Assembly (NCBI GenBank): GCA_030641535.1
Contig: DAOWHG010000013.1
Location: 1-6,004 of the forward strand
DNA: 6,004 nucleotides
DNA from: Mycoplasmatota bacterium
Lineage (GTDB): Bacteria; Bacillota_I; Bacilli_A; Izemoplasmatales; Izemoplasmataceae
Direction: 5' to 3'
A model generated the notes under the pieces. It saw only the letters and a program-made list of their open reading frames with translations, was not told where the DNA came from and did not search any database. Position 1 is the first letter of the stretch. Every line of letters starts with the position of its first letter. Both the position numbers and the translations under genes were made by a program. Shown in pieces: positions 1-5,820 of the stretch.

Positions 1-2925
1 ATATAAAGTACCAGTGAATGTAATTACATCATCAGTAGTAAATGTTGTACCAATGATAGTTTCTTCAGAAGTTCCAGCACCATAAGCTATACCCATTCTA
101 CTTTCACCATCAACTGGTTCGAAGAAATATGCATAGTATCCAGAATCTTCAATAGTAACGCCTGTAAATGTATATCTCTTACCAAAGTCTTCAGGAGTAG
201 CACCAGATCTAAATGCCGCCATATCTGTAATTACGATTGCATCTGTAATAGCATTTTCACTTGATATAACAGTAACTTCTACAACTGAATCTACAAAGTG
301 CAATTCATTATAATCACTGATTTTACCAACAACAAGTACTAAATCTCCTACAGCAATTGATAATTCTGTTTCCATGTCAAATTCTTCATTATAATCATCA
401 ATTACAATTGCAGTTCCGTCAGCATCTTCGATAGTAAATGTGTTATCTCCCATTACAGAAGTTACAACACCTTCAACTTTTACACCTCGTCCAGCTTCTA
501 ATTCTTGAGCTTGAGCAACACTATAAGGTAATACAGCTTCAAATAATGCTTCTTTTACTGCTGCTTCCCAGTTGTCAACGTGCATAGTAACACCAGCAAC
601 ACCATCAGTTTCATAGAAGTAATCAGTTTGAGTTTCGAAGTTACCTTCCCAATCAACTGCCCAAATCCAATCTTGATATTCAACAATACCATCAGCTATA
701 ACAGCGTTTTGTTCCCACCAAGTAAGGTAAACATATTCATCGATTTCAACAGTAGATGTAGTAACACCAGACCATTGATCACCCATCCAAGAATCCCATT
801 CAGTAGTGATTACATCTGAGAAATCTCCATTAACTACTTGATTAGTATCCGCAACAGTTTCAACAACTTCTACATTGTCAAGATACACGTTTGTATTAAC
901 TGCAACACCATCAATAGTTCCAAGTTCAAATACTAATTTACCTTGGTCAGCAGTAGTCATACTAGCAGGCATCGTGAATGTTACAGTAAATGTTTGAACT
1001 TCTGTTGTTAAATCAACAACTAAAGTATCCATATATTTTGTGAAAAACGGATCAATATCAGTCACGTCTCCAAAGTTTACATTCATTTCTCTAGCTTCAT
1101 CTGCGTAAGCATCAAAAGTAATCGTGTATTCAAGAGCGTCAGTTACTGCGAAACCTTCTTGGAATACTTGAGTAGCGTATGATGCATGAGTAGCAGTTAA
1201 GCCAGCAACAACAATTTTCATGAATTGGTTAGTTTTATTATCATCAGCAGCGAAATCCCAGTTCATAGGATATTCAGCTGGAGTTAAAGTTGATTTTGGA
1301 ACGAATGTATCATCAGTTCCATCACCAAGAGGTATTAATGTACCTGTCTCATCATAATCTTGAATTAGGTCATCTCCGTTTAATGTATCTAAGAATACAT
1401 CAACTATTTGTCCACCTTCAATAGTTATAACTGTACTGTAGTCATCAACTGCAGCAACATATACACCATCAGCATAAAGAATTGCAGGAGCATGAGCAGC
1501 AGCCCAATCTGCAGGAGTTATTGTAGTATCTACAACACCTTCTGTACCAGCAACAGTAGCTTGTGCAATTGCAGTGTTCCATGCAAGTACAAATCCTTCA
1601 GCACCAATTGTAACACCAGAAATAGCATCTGGACTATTATCATTATCAATTGTAATGAAGTGATGAGGAACAGTTAAAGCATTCCAAGTAGGATCAAGAG
1701 CTTCTTCAAGTAATGTGATTCCATCCCATCCTTGATTAGCTACGATAAAGTCACTTAACATGTTTGCATGTTCGAACCATTCGTAATCTCCACCTGAGTA
1801 CATTTTCATACGATAATCAAATCCTAAATCTTGTTTAGTAGAATCTCCATAAGCAGCATCAAAGAATACTTCTGTGATTCCTCCACCAAGACCGATTACA
1901 ACAGTTGCGTTGTATTTACCAATTGGATCATATCCGAAATAAACACCAGGAGTGTAAGGTCCTAAAACAGAAACTTCGCTTAAGAATTCTCCGTCTCCAG
2001 CAACTAAATTAGCACCAGTATAAGATCCAATTCCACCAACGTTTATTACATTAGTGTATCCAATATCTTCTAAAGCATCTAAAACAAATCCAGCTCTAGT
2101 ACCACTACCACACATCAAGAAGATTGTTTTATCTTCATCGAATAATGCTTTTAGAGCATTTTCACTAACTACGTCAGCAGCAGCGAAAGTCCAGTCTAGA
2201 TCAGTTCTAACTAAAATGTCAGTACCTTCTAAATAATCGAAGAATGGAATCATTTCGAATCCAGCGATATATCCAGAGTTCATTTTGTCATCGAAATTAC
2301 GAAGATCAACATATTGAACATCTGTTCTACCTAAGTACATATCAATATTAGTCATATCAACTACTGCAGGAATAGGAAGTTGTACTTCAATATTATATTC
2401 CCCATCACCAGCTACTAAATTGTCTCCTGGTAACGCAGAGTAAGCAGTAAGTCCACCAACGTTGATTACGTCAGTATAACCAATAGATTCTAAAGCGTCT
2501 AAAACAAATCCATCTCTAGTACCACTACCGCACATCAAGAAGATTGTTTTATCTTCATCGAATAATGCTTTTAATGCACTTTCACTAACAACATCTTCTG
2601 CAGCAAAAATCCAGTCTGCATCAGTTCTAACTAAAATGTTAGTATCTTCTAGATAATCGAAGAATGGAATCATTTCGAATCCAGCAACGTATCCAGCATT
2701 CATTTTGTCATCGAAGTTACGAAGATCTACGTATTGAACGTCAGGTCTTCCTAGATAATCATCTAAGTCTGCCATGTCTAAATCAGCAGGGATATCAGGT
2801 AATTCAATCTCTACTTCAACAATTTTCTCAACTTCAACTTCTACTTCAACAATAACTTCTTTTTCACATGCAGCTAAAGTGAAAACTAAAGCTAAAGCAG
2901 TAAATAATGTTAAAATCTTTCTCAT
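1..2925 (-). CDS. Large multidomain lipoprotein: two rhodanese domains, two FMN-binding domains, CBM-like insert, OB-fold domains (3' end outside window)
   Basis: This is an open frame of 975 codons with no stop, starting at ATG 2925-2923 behind AGGAGG at 2939-2934 (8-nt spacer). It runs off the left edge, so the C-terminus is missing. Residues 1-20 are a lipoprotein signal peptide with lipobox L-A-A-C (lipidated Cys20), followed by a Val/Glu-rich spacer (21-43). Residues ~51-168 and ~191-308 are rhodanese-like, each with the CxxGxR active loop CGSGTR (Cys132, Cys272). Residues ~326-456 are an FMN_bind domain with flavinylation motif DAISGVT (Thr439). A second FMN_bind begins at ~483-517 (DGVYVAAV, GGQIVDVFLD) and resumes at 736-798 with DGVAGVT (Thr780). 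Between the halves lies CBM4_9-like sequence. Residues ~811-888 look like an OB-fold and ~911-975 start a similar unit. It is inferred to be anchored outside the membrane and redox-active; substrate and partners are unknown. Domain calls are from memory of the families. Confidence 0.88.
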   Translation of the reverse strand, partial: MRKILTLFTALALVFTLAACEKEVIVEVEVEVEKIVEVEIELPDIPADLDMADLDDYLGRPDVQYVDLRNFDDKMNAGYVAGFEMIPFFDYLEDTNILVRTDADWIFAAEDVVSESALKALFDEDKTIFLMCGSGTRDGFVLDALESIGYTDVINVGGLTAYSALPGDNLVAGDGEYNIEVQLPIPAVVDMTNIDMYLGRTDVQYVDLRNFDDKMNSGYIAGFEMIPFFDYLEGTDILVRTDLDWTFAAADVVSENALKALFDEDKTIFLMCGSGTRAGFVLDALEDIGYTNVINVGGIGSYTGANLVAGDGEFLSEVSVLGPYTPGVYFGYDPIGKYNATVVIGLGGGITEVFFDAAYGDSTKQDLGFDYRMKMYSGGDYEWFEHANMLSDFIVANQGWDGITLLEEALDPTWNALTVPHHFITIDNDNSPDAISGVTIGAEGFVLAWNTAIAQATVAGTEGVVDTTITPADWAAAHAPAILYADGVYVAAVDDYSTVITIEGGQIVDVFLDTLNGDDLIQDYDETGTLIPLGDGTDDTFVPKSTLTPAEYPMNWDFAADDNKTNQFMKIVVAGLTATHASYATQVFQEGFAVTDALEYTITFDAYADEAREMNVNFGDVTDIDPFFTKYMDTLVVDLTTEVQTFTVTFTMPASMTTADQGKLVFELGTIDGVAVNTNVYLDNVEVVETVADTNQVVNGDFSDVITTEWDSWMGDQWSGVTTSTVEIDEYVYLTWWEQNAVIADGIVEYQDWIWAVDWEGNFETQTDYFYETDGVAGVTMHVDNWEAAVKEALFEAVLPYSVAQAQELEAGRGVKVEGVVTSVMGDNTFTIEDADGTAIVIDDYNEEFDMETELSIAVGDLVLVVGKISDYNELHFVDSVVEVTVISSENAITDAIVITDMAAFRSGATPEDFGKRYTFTGVTIEDSGYYAYFFEPVDGESRMGIAYGAGTSEETIIGTTFTTDDVITFTGTLY
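1991..2830. repeat. Two tandem 420-bp copies encoding duplicated rhodanese domains
   Basis: Copies at about 1991-2410 and 2411-2830 align at a constant offset of 420 bp, exactly 140 codons, so the frame is preserved. Perfect identity is longest at 2111-2153 against 2531-2573 (43 bp), over the active-site loop, and at 2233-2265 against 2653-2685 (33 bp). Residues 56-160 and 196-300 match at about 90 of 105 positions by hand alignment. The outer ends of the repeat are more diverged, so the boundaries are approximate. Confidence 0.9.
2866..2925 (-). other. Lipoprotein signal peptide and lipobox
   Basis: The first 20 codons give MRK, then a hydrophobic core (ILTLFTALALVF), then the lipobox L17-A18-A19-C20. 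Signal peptidase II would cut before Cys20, which would carry the lipid. The next ~23 residues alternate Val and Glu (for example EVIVEVEVEVEK), a stiff acidic spacer that would hold the domains off the membrane. Confidence 0.9.
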
Positions 2926-2964
2926 CAATTTTTCCTCCTAATTATAATTTTGATTTCCGTAAAT

Positions 2965-2993
2965 ATTATAAACTTTTCATTAGAAATTGTCAA
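2965..2993 (-). promoter_or_regulatory. Perfect-consensus sigma-A promoter of the lipoprotein gene
   Basis: On the minus strand TTGACA (2993-2988) is followed by a 17-bp spacer and TATAAT (2970-2965). All 12 hexamer bases and the spacing match consensus. The predicted start is near 2958, giving a leader of about 33 nt that contains the AGGAGG ribosome site. This predicts high basal expression. Confidence 0.88.
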
Positions 2994-3037
2994 CCAATAC
3001 TACAACGATAAAGCCTTTTAATTAGCGATTTATTACG

Positions 3038-3074
3038 GTTCGCACACGAACAAATATAAGATAATAATAGTTCG
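3038..3074. promoter_or_regulatory. Possible operator: three alternating GTTCG half-sites
   Basis: GTTCG (3038-3042), CGAAC (3047-3051) and GTTCG (3070-3074) occur in alternating orientation. The first two form a 5-bp dyad with a 4-bp centre. ACGAAC (3046-3051) and GTTCGT (3070-3075) form a 6-bp inverted repeat 18 bp apart. The cluster lies about 45 bp upstream of the lipoprotein -35 box and could bind a dimeric regulator. The element is short and unproven. Confidence 0.3.
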
Positions 3075-3194
3075 TCGGTCAACTAAATATATATTTTTTT
3101 TCACATTGCTTATTTATAATATAGTGGTGGTGCTATTTATTTACATTCAAATAAAAAATGTGTTTGTAAAGTTTTTATCTTTTTATTATATTTA

Positions 3195-3203
3195 TGATAT
3201 AAT
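3195..3203 (+). promoter_or_regulatory. Extended -10 promoter for the NusG_II/DUF1146 operon
   Basis: TG at 3195-3196 followed by A and TATAAT (3198-3203) is an extended -10 element. The -35 region 17 bp upstream (TTATCT, 3175-3180) is poor, as is common for extended -10 promoters. The predicted start is near 3210, a leader of about 23 nt before ATG 3233. Confidence 0.6.
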
Positions 3204-3221
3204 TAATGAAGAAACATTGGT

Positions 3222-3227
3222 AGGTGA
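3222..3227 (+). promoter_or_regulatory. Ribosome binding site fixing the NusG_II start
   Basis: AGGTGA lies 5 nt before ATG 3233. An in-frame GTG at 3224 falls inside this site and has no ribosome site of its own, so ATG 3233 is chosen. Confidence 0.75.
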
Positions 3228-3232
3228 CAAAA

Positions 3233-3661
3233 ATGAAAAAATCGGACATTATTTTAATTACAATTTTAGCAGTTGTATCGATTATCGCATATATTTTAAT
3301 GCGACAGTTTTTGAATTCTACTAATGCCGAAGATGGAACCGCGATTGTTCTATATAAAGATAATCCTGTTTTAGAAATTTATCTTATTGATGGGTCTTTC
3401 AATATAATAGATGAAGATAAAGTTGTAAGTATTGATGAAGATAATTTCACTTATGTTGTCACCGGAGTTAACGGTGATGTTGTTATAGAATATAAAGATA
3501 ATAGAGTTAGAGTTATTGAGGAAATTTCACCAAAACATATTTGTCGGATACAAGGTTGGAGCTCTTCACCATTGACACCAATTACTTGTTTACCTAATAA
3601 TGTAGTAATTATTATTGAAGCCGATAAAGGTGATGACGATCCTGATGACATAACTGGTTAG
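3233..3661 (+). CDS. Membrane-anchored NusG domain II (NusG_II) protein
   Basis: This 142-residue protein has a lysine-led N-terminal membrane segment (about 5-23) and a predicted extracytoplasmic domain (about 34-130). It ends in an acidic tail (DDDPDD). The core reads like the NusG_II family (PF07009): a TAIVLY strand, a VV-EYKDNRVRVIEE strand pair, then HICRIQGW and the closing CLPNNVVIIIEA. Cys104 and Cys119 are kept. Many relatives also have a Cys where this one has Ser99 (S-P-K-H-I-C). This family has no demonstrated role in transcription when membrane-anchored. As I recall, such genes often lie near flavin, ApbE or quinone-related genes, and here a flavin-binding lipoprotein is divergently encoded next door. 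It is first in a two-gene operon; its stop codon overlaps the next gene's ribosome site. Confidence 0.82.
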   Translation: MKKSDIILITILAVVSIIAYILMRQFLNSTNAEDGTAIVLYKDNPVLEIYLIDGSFNIIDEDKVVSIDEDNFTYVVTGVNGDVVIEYKDNRVRVIEEISPKHICRIQGWSSSPLTPITCLPNNVVIIIEADKGDDDPDDITG

Positions 3662-3671
3662 GAGTGAAAAG

Positions 3672-3890
3672 ATGGATCCTAAATTATTAAATATGTTAGA
3701 GTTACTAATGTTTTTTATTACCTTCCCGTTTGTATTTCAAGCATTCAATGCGATTGATACTTCGAAATTTTTTAAAAAAGGGTATGTGTGGCAAATCCAA
3801 ATTTTGTATATTTTTGGTAGTGTCATCTTCTCGTACTTATTTGTTAAAGCAATTATTAATTTAATTTATTTATCAGGAAATATTTTTTAA
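3672..3890 (+). CDS. DUF1146 (YwzB-like) small integral membrane protein
   Basis: This 72-residue protein has two membrane segments (about 8-26 and 43-66) separated by a short polar loop holding the family's best-kept stretch, here DTSKFFKKG. It is followed by a Q-x-x-x-LYI-like run (QIQILYIFGSVIFSYLF). Length and layout match DUF1146/TIGR02327; in Bacillus the member is YwzB, near the ATP synthase and murA genes. Its function is unknown. AGGAG (3660-3664) overlaps the stop of the upstream NusG_II gene, with 7 nt to the ATG, so the two are likely co-transcribed and translationally coupled. A hairpin terminator follows directly. Confidence 0.75.
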   Translation: MDPKLLNMLELLMFFITFPFVFQAFNAIDTSKFFKKGYVWQIQILYIFGSVIFSYLFVKAIINLIYLSGNIF

Positions 3891-3920
3891 AAAGAAAAAG
3901 GAAGCAATTTTGCTTCCTTT
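3885..3920. terminator. Bidirectional intrinsic terminator between convergent DUF1146 and yigZ genes
   Basis: AAAGGAAGCA (3897-3906) pairs with TGCTTCCTTT (3911-3920) around a 4-nt loop. On the minus strand the stem is followed by a T-rich run (TTTTT-C-TTTTT, 3899-3889), so it is a strong terminator for yigZ, whose stop codon overlaps the stem. On the plus strand the tail is only TTTATT, so termination of the NusG_II operon is probably weaker. Confidence 0.85.
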
Positions 3921-4530
3921 ATTCATATCTATCAAATGTTTTTGTTATCGAAATTACAGACTCTCCTTTAGTAGCTTCAGAGATTATTGATTTTAGATTC
4001 TGTAAGTTATCTGTTAATACATAAATTGTATAATTCACAAAGTCATCATATAAAGTATCTATTAATTTATAGTTATCACGAATGTATTTTTCAACATTTC
4101 CAATGTGATGAAACGGAATTTTAATAATGACTTCACTGTAGTTAGATAGATAGGAGAATGTTGCTTCTAAAACCGCACTAGCACAACCCTTGGTATATGC
4201 TCTAACGAGTCCACCTGCGCCAAGATTTACTCCTCCATAGTATCTAATACTTACATTCAGCACGTTTGTTAATCCTTGCTTTTTTAAGACTTCCATCATT
4301 GGAAAACCTGCTGTTTTAGATGGCTCTCCGTCATCATTATATTTTTGTATTTCTTGATTGTTTCCAAGGATATATGCAAAACAGTGATGAGAGGCATCAC
4401 TATATTTACTTTTTAATAATTGTAAGTTCTTGTGAACTTCTTCAAGATTAACTACTGGTATTAAATAATTAATGAAGGTACTTTTGTTAATTACTAGTTC
4501 AACTGAAACTTCCTTGAGAATACTTTTCAT
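3919..4530 (-). CDS. yigZ: YigZ/IMPACT family protein (UPF0029 plus DUF1949)
   Basis: This 203-residue protein has the full family layout. The N-terminal IMPACT/UPF0029 domain (about 13-118) carries the signature blocks ASHHCFAY (46-53), DDGEPSKTAG (66-75), RYYGG (96-100) and GAGGLVRAY (104-112). A C-terminal DUF1949 domain (about 133-195) has the ferredoxin-like fold seen in bacterial members. Eukaryotic IMPACT regulates the Gcn2 kinase. The bacterial role is unsettled, with suggested links to translation or ribosome-associated processes. The start is ATG 4530, because GGTGA (4540-4536) lies 5 nt upstream. In-frame TTG 4542 and GTG 4539 are upstream of or inside that site. It is transcribed divergently from cca and ends in a hairpin terminator. 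Confidence 0.93.
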   Translation of the reverse strand: MKSILKEVSVELVINKSTFINYLIPVVNLEEVHKNLQLLKSKYSDASHHCFAYILGNNQEIQKYNDDGEPSKTAGFPMMEVLKKQGLTNVLNVSIRYYGGVNLGAGGLVRAYTKGCASAVLEATFSYLSNYSEVIIKIPFHHIGNVEKYIRDNYKLIDTLYDDFVNYTIYVLTDNLQNLKSIISEATKGESVISITKTFDRYE

Positions 4531-4546
4531 ATAAATCACCAAAATA

Positions 4547-4555
4547 ATTATATCA
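4547..4555 (-). promoter_or_regulatory. Extended -10 promoter of yigZ
   Basis: On the minus strand TG-A-TATAAT occupies 4555-4547, an extended -10 element. The -35 region is A/T-rich and not consensus. Six bases separate the -10 box from GGTGA, so the predicted start falls at or next to the ribosome site and the leader would be only about 10 nt. Confidence 0.6.
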
Positions 4556-4613
4556 TACAGCTTAGTTTAATAAAATAAATACATATATTATGGAAAAAAA
4601 GTTGTAAATATAG

Positions 4614-4619
4614 TATAAT
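4614..4619 (+). promoter_or_regulatory. cca: -10 box of cca
   Basis: TATAAT at 4614-4619 is consensus; the -35 region 17 bp upstream (TGGAAA, 4591-4596) is weak. Six bases separate it from GGTGA (4626-4630), the same spacing as in yigZ, which predicts a very short leader. Confidence 0.55.
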
Positions 4620-4635
4620 TTTCTTGGTGATTTAG

Positions 4636-5820
4636 ATGAATAAATATTTTGAAACAGGTAAAAAGATATTAGTGAAATTACAAGATGCAGGATATGTATC
4701 TTATTTTGTAGGTGGATATGTCCGTGATTTATTACTAGGTATTGAATCTGGAGATATTGATATTACTACTAGTGCAACTCCTTCTGAAGTTATTGCGCTT
4801 TTTAATAATGTTAAAGAAACAGGTAAAAAGTATGGAAGTGTTACTGTTTTAATGGACGAATTTAAATATGAAGTAACTACTTTTAGGAGTGATGGTGAGT
4901 ATATAGACAACCGTCATCCTGATGTTGTTACTTTTTCTAAGGATATAATGGATGATTTATCAAGAAGAGATTTTACTATTAATGCAATCATTATGGATGA
5001 ACAAGAAAACATAATTGATAATTACGGTTCTAAGAACGATTTAGAGAATAAAACAATTAGAACTATCAATAATCCTTTAAAACGTTTTAAAGAGGATTCT
5101 TTGAGGATTTTAAGAGCTTTCCGCTTCGTTAGCAAGTTGGGTTTTGATATTGAAGAGGGTACTTTAGAAGCAATTAATGAATTGAAACATTTAATTAAGA
5201 ATATTTCGATTGAAAGAGTAATGGTTGAATTAGATAAAATATTTAGAGGAAAACATCGTAATAAGGCACTCAGATATATGTTGGAAACAGAAGTTAGTGA
5301 AGAGTTATATGGACTGAGTGATGGATTAAAGTTTATTAGTAAAATAAATCAAGAGCTATACCCAATTGAGGCATTTATAGTTTGTTTTATAATGGACGAT
5401 ATTGATGATATTTGGCGTTTCTCGAATAAGAATATTCGTTTGATAAAACAAATATTAGATTTACATGAAGTGACAAAAAATGATATTTTTAATAGATTCA
5501 TTGTTTATGTGAATGGATTAGAAACTTGTTTATTAGCTAATAAAATTAATGTTGTTTTAGGATATAATGATCAAGAAGATTTAATTAGAGAATTAGAAGA
5601 GGCGTTACCAATTAAAGATGTTTGTGATTTATTATTTAAAGGACAAGATATAATGTGGCTAACTCCTTTAAGAAAAAAATCGTGGATTGGTATCATTGTT
5701 GATGATTTAAAGTATAATGTAATTATGGGTTATTTACCAAATGATTATGAGGTATTAAAAGAATATGCTCTAAAAAAAGTAAAAGAATTACGACTAGAAA
5801 TGGGAGATACAGATGAGTAA
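4636..5820 (+). CDS. cca: CCA-adding tRNA nucleotidyltransferase (class II)
   Basis: This 394-residue protein matches the size of single CCA-adding enzymes of Firmicutes (about 400). It adds C, C and A to tRNA 3' ends from CTP and ATP in the cytoplasm. The head has motif A, VGGYVRDLLLG (25-35), with the two metal-binding aspartates Asp40 and Asp42 (G-D-I-D-I). Motif B is RRDFTINAI (110-118), and motif D is EDSLRILRAFRF (153-164). Glu153, Asp154 and Arg157 fall on the same numbers as the nucleotide-selecting residues I recall for the Bacillus stearothermophilus enzyme. The rest is the helical neck, body and tail region that holds tRNA. GGTGA (4626-4630) lies 5 nt before the ATG. The last 8 bases overlap the next gene's start, so read-through coupling is likely. 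All key residues are present. Confidence 0.96.
   Translation: MNKYFETGKKILVKLQDAGYVSYFVGGYVRDLLLGIESGDIDITTSATPSEVIALFNNVKETGKKYGSVTVLMDEFKYEVTTFRSDGEYIDNRHPDVVTFSKDIMDDLSRRDFTINAIIMDEQENIIDNYGSKNDLENKTIRTINNPLKRFKEDSLRILRAFRFVSKLGFDIEEGTLEAINELKHLIKNISIERVMVELDKIFRGKHRNKALRYMLETEVSEELYGLSDGLKFISKINQELYPIEAFIVCFIMDDIDDIWRFSNKNIRLIKQILDLHEVTKNDIFNRFIVYVNGLETCLLANKINVVLGYNDQEDLIRELEEALPIKDVCDLLFKGQDIMWLTPLRKKSWIGIIVDDLKYNVIMGYLPNDYEVLKEYALKKVKELRLEMGDTDE

Larger units (their letters stand above)
2926..3232. other. Divergent intergenic region between lipoprotein and NusG_II genes
   Basis: These 307 bases hold no gene I can support. They contain the lipoprotein promoter and ribosome site on the left, and an extended -10 promoter for the plus-strand operon on the right. 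In the middle are GTTCG/CGAAC dyads (3038-3074). The stretch 3083-3195 is very A/T-rich without clear structure. A short plus-strand frame beginning at 3106 has no ribosome site and runs into the NusG_II gene in another frame, so I do not call it. Confidence 0.7.
4528..4638. repeat. Imperfect inverted repeat of two promoter/start modules
   Basis: The 25 bases from the yigZ -10 box to its ATG (4552-4528, minus) match the 25 bases from the cca -10 box to its ATG (4614-4638, plus) at 22 positions. The shared order is TATAATT, a short T-rich run, then TTGGTGATTTA and ATG after one variable base. The central 61 bp (4553-4613) are not clearly symmetric. Confidence 0.75.

Noticed and set aside
580..2855. 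Plus-strand short frames at 580-819, 1408-1677, 2054-2236 and 2664-2855
   Set aside because: They lie antisense within the 975-codon lipoprotein gene, have low-complexity Ser/Asn/Thr-rich products without known motifs, and lack convincing ribosome sites.
3038..3051. LexA/SOS box
   Set aside because: The Gram-positive LexA site is CGAAC-N4-GTTCG; here the half-sites are in the opposite order.
3054..3082. Second upstream minus-strand promoter (TTGACC, 17 bp, TTATAT)
   Set aside because: The -10 match is poor, and a perfect promoter lies closer to the gene.
3106..3324. Plus-strand 72-codon frame upstream of the NusG_II gene
   Set aside because: It has no ribosome site, spans the extended -10 promoter, and overlaps the real gene in another frame.
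4531..4542. TTG (4542) or GTG (4539) as the yigZ start
   Set aside because: Both overlap or precede the GGTGA ribosome site and the predicted transcription start; ATG 4530 is correctly spaced.
3451..4910. Minus-strand frames at 3451-3651 and 4701-4910
   Set aside because: They are antisense to the NusG_II gene and to the catalytic head of cca, with no family resemblance.
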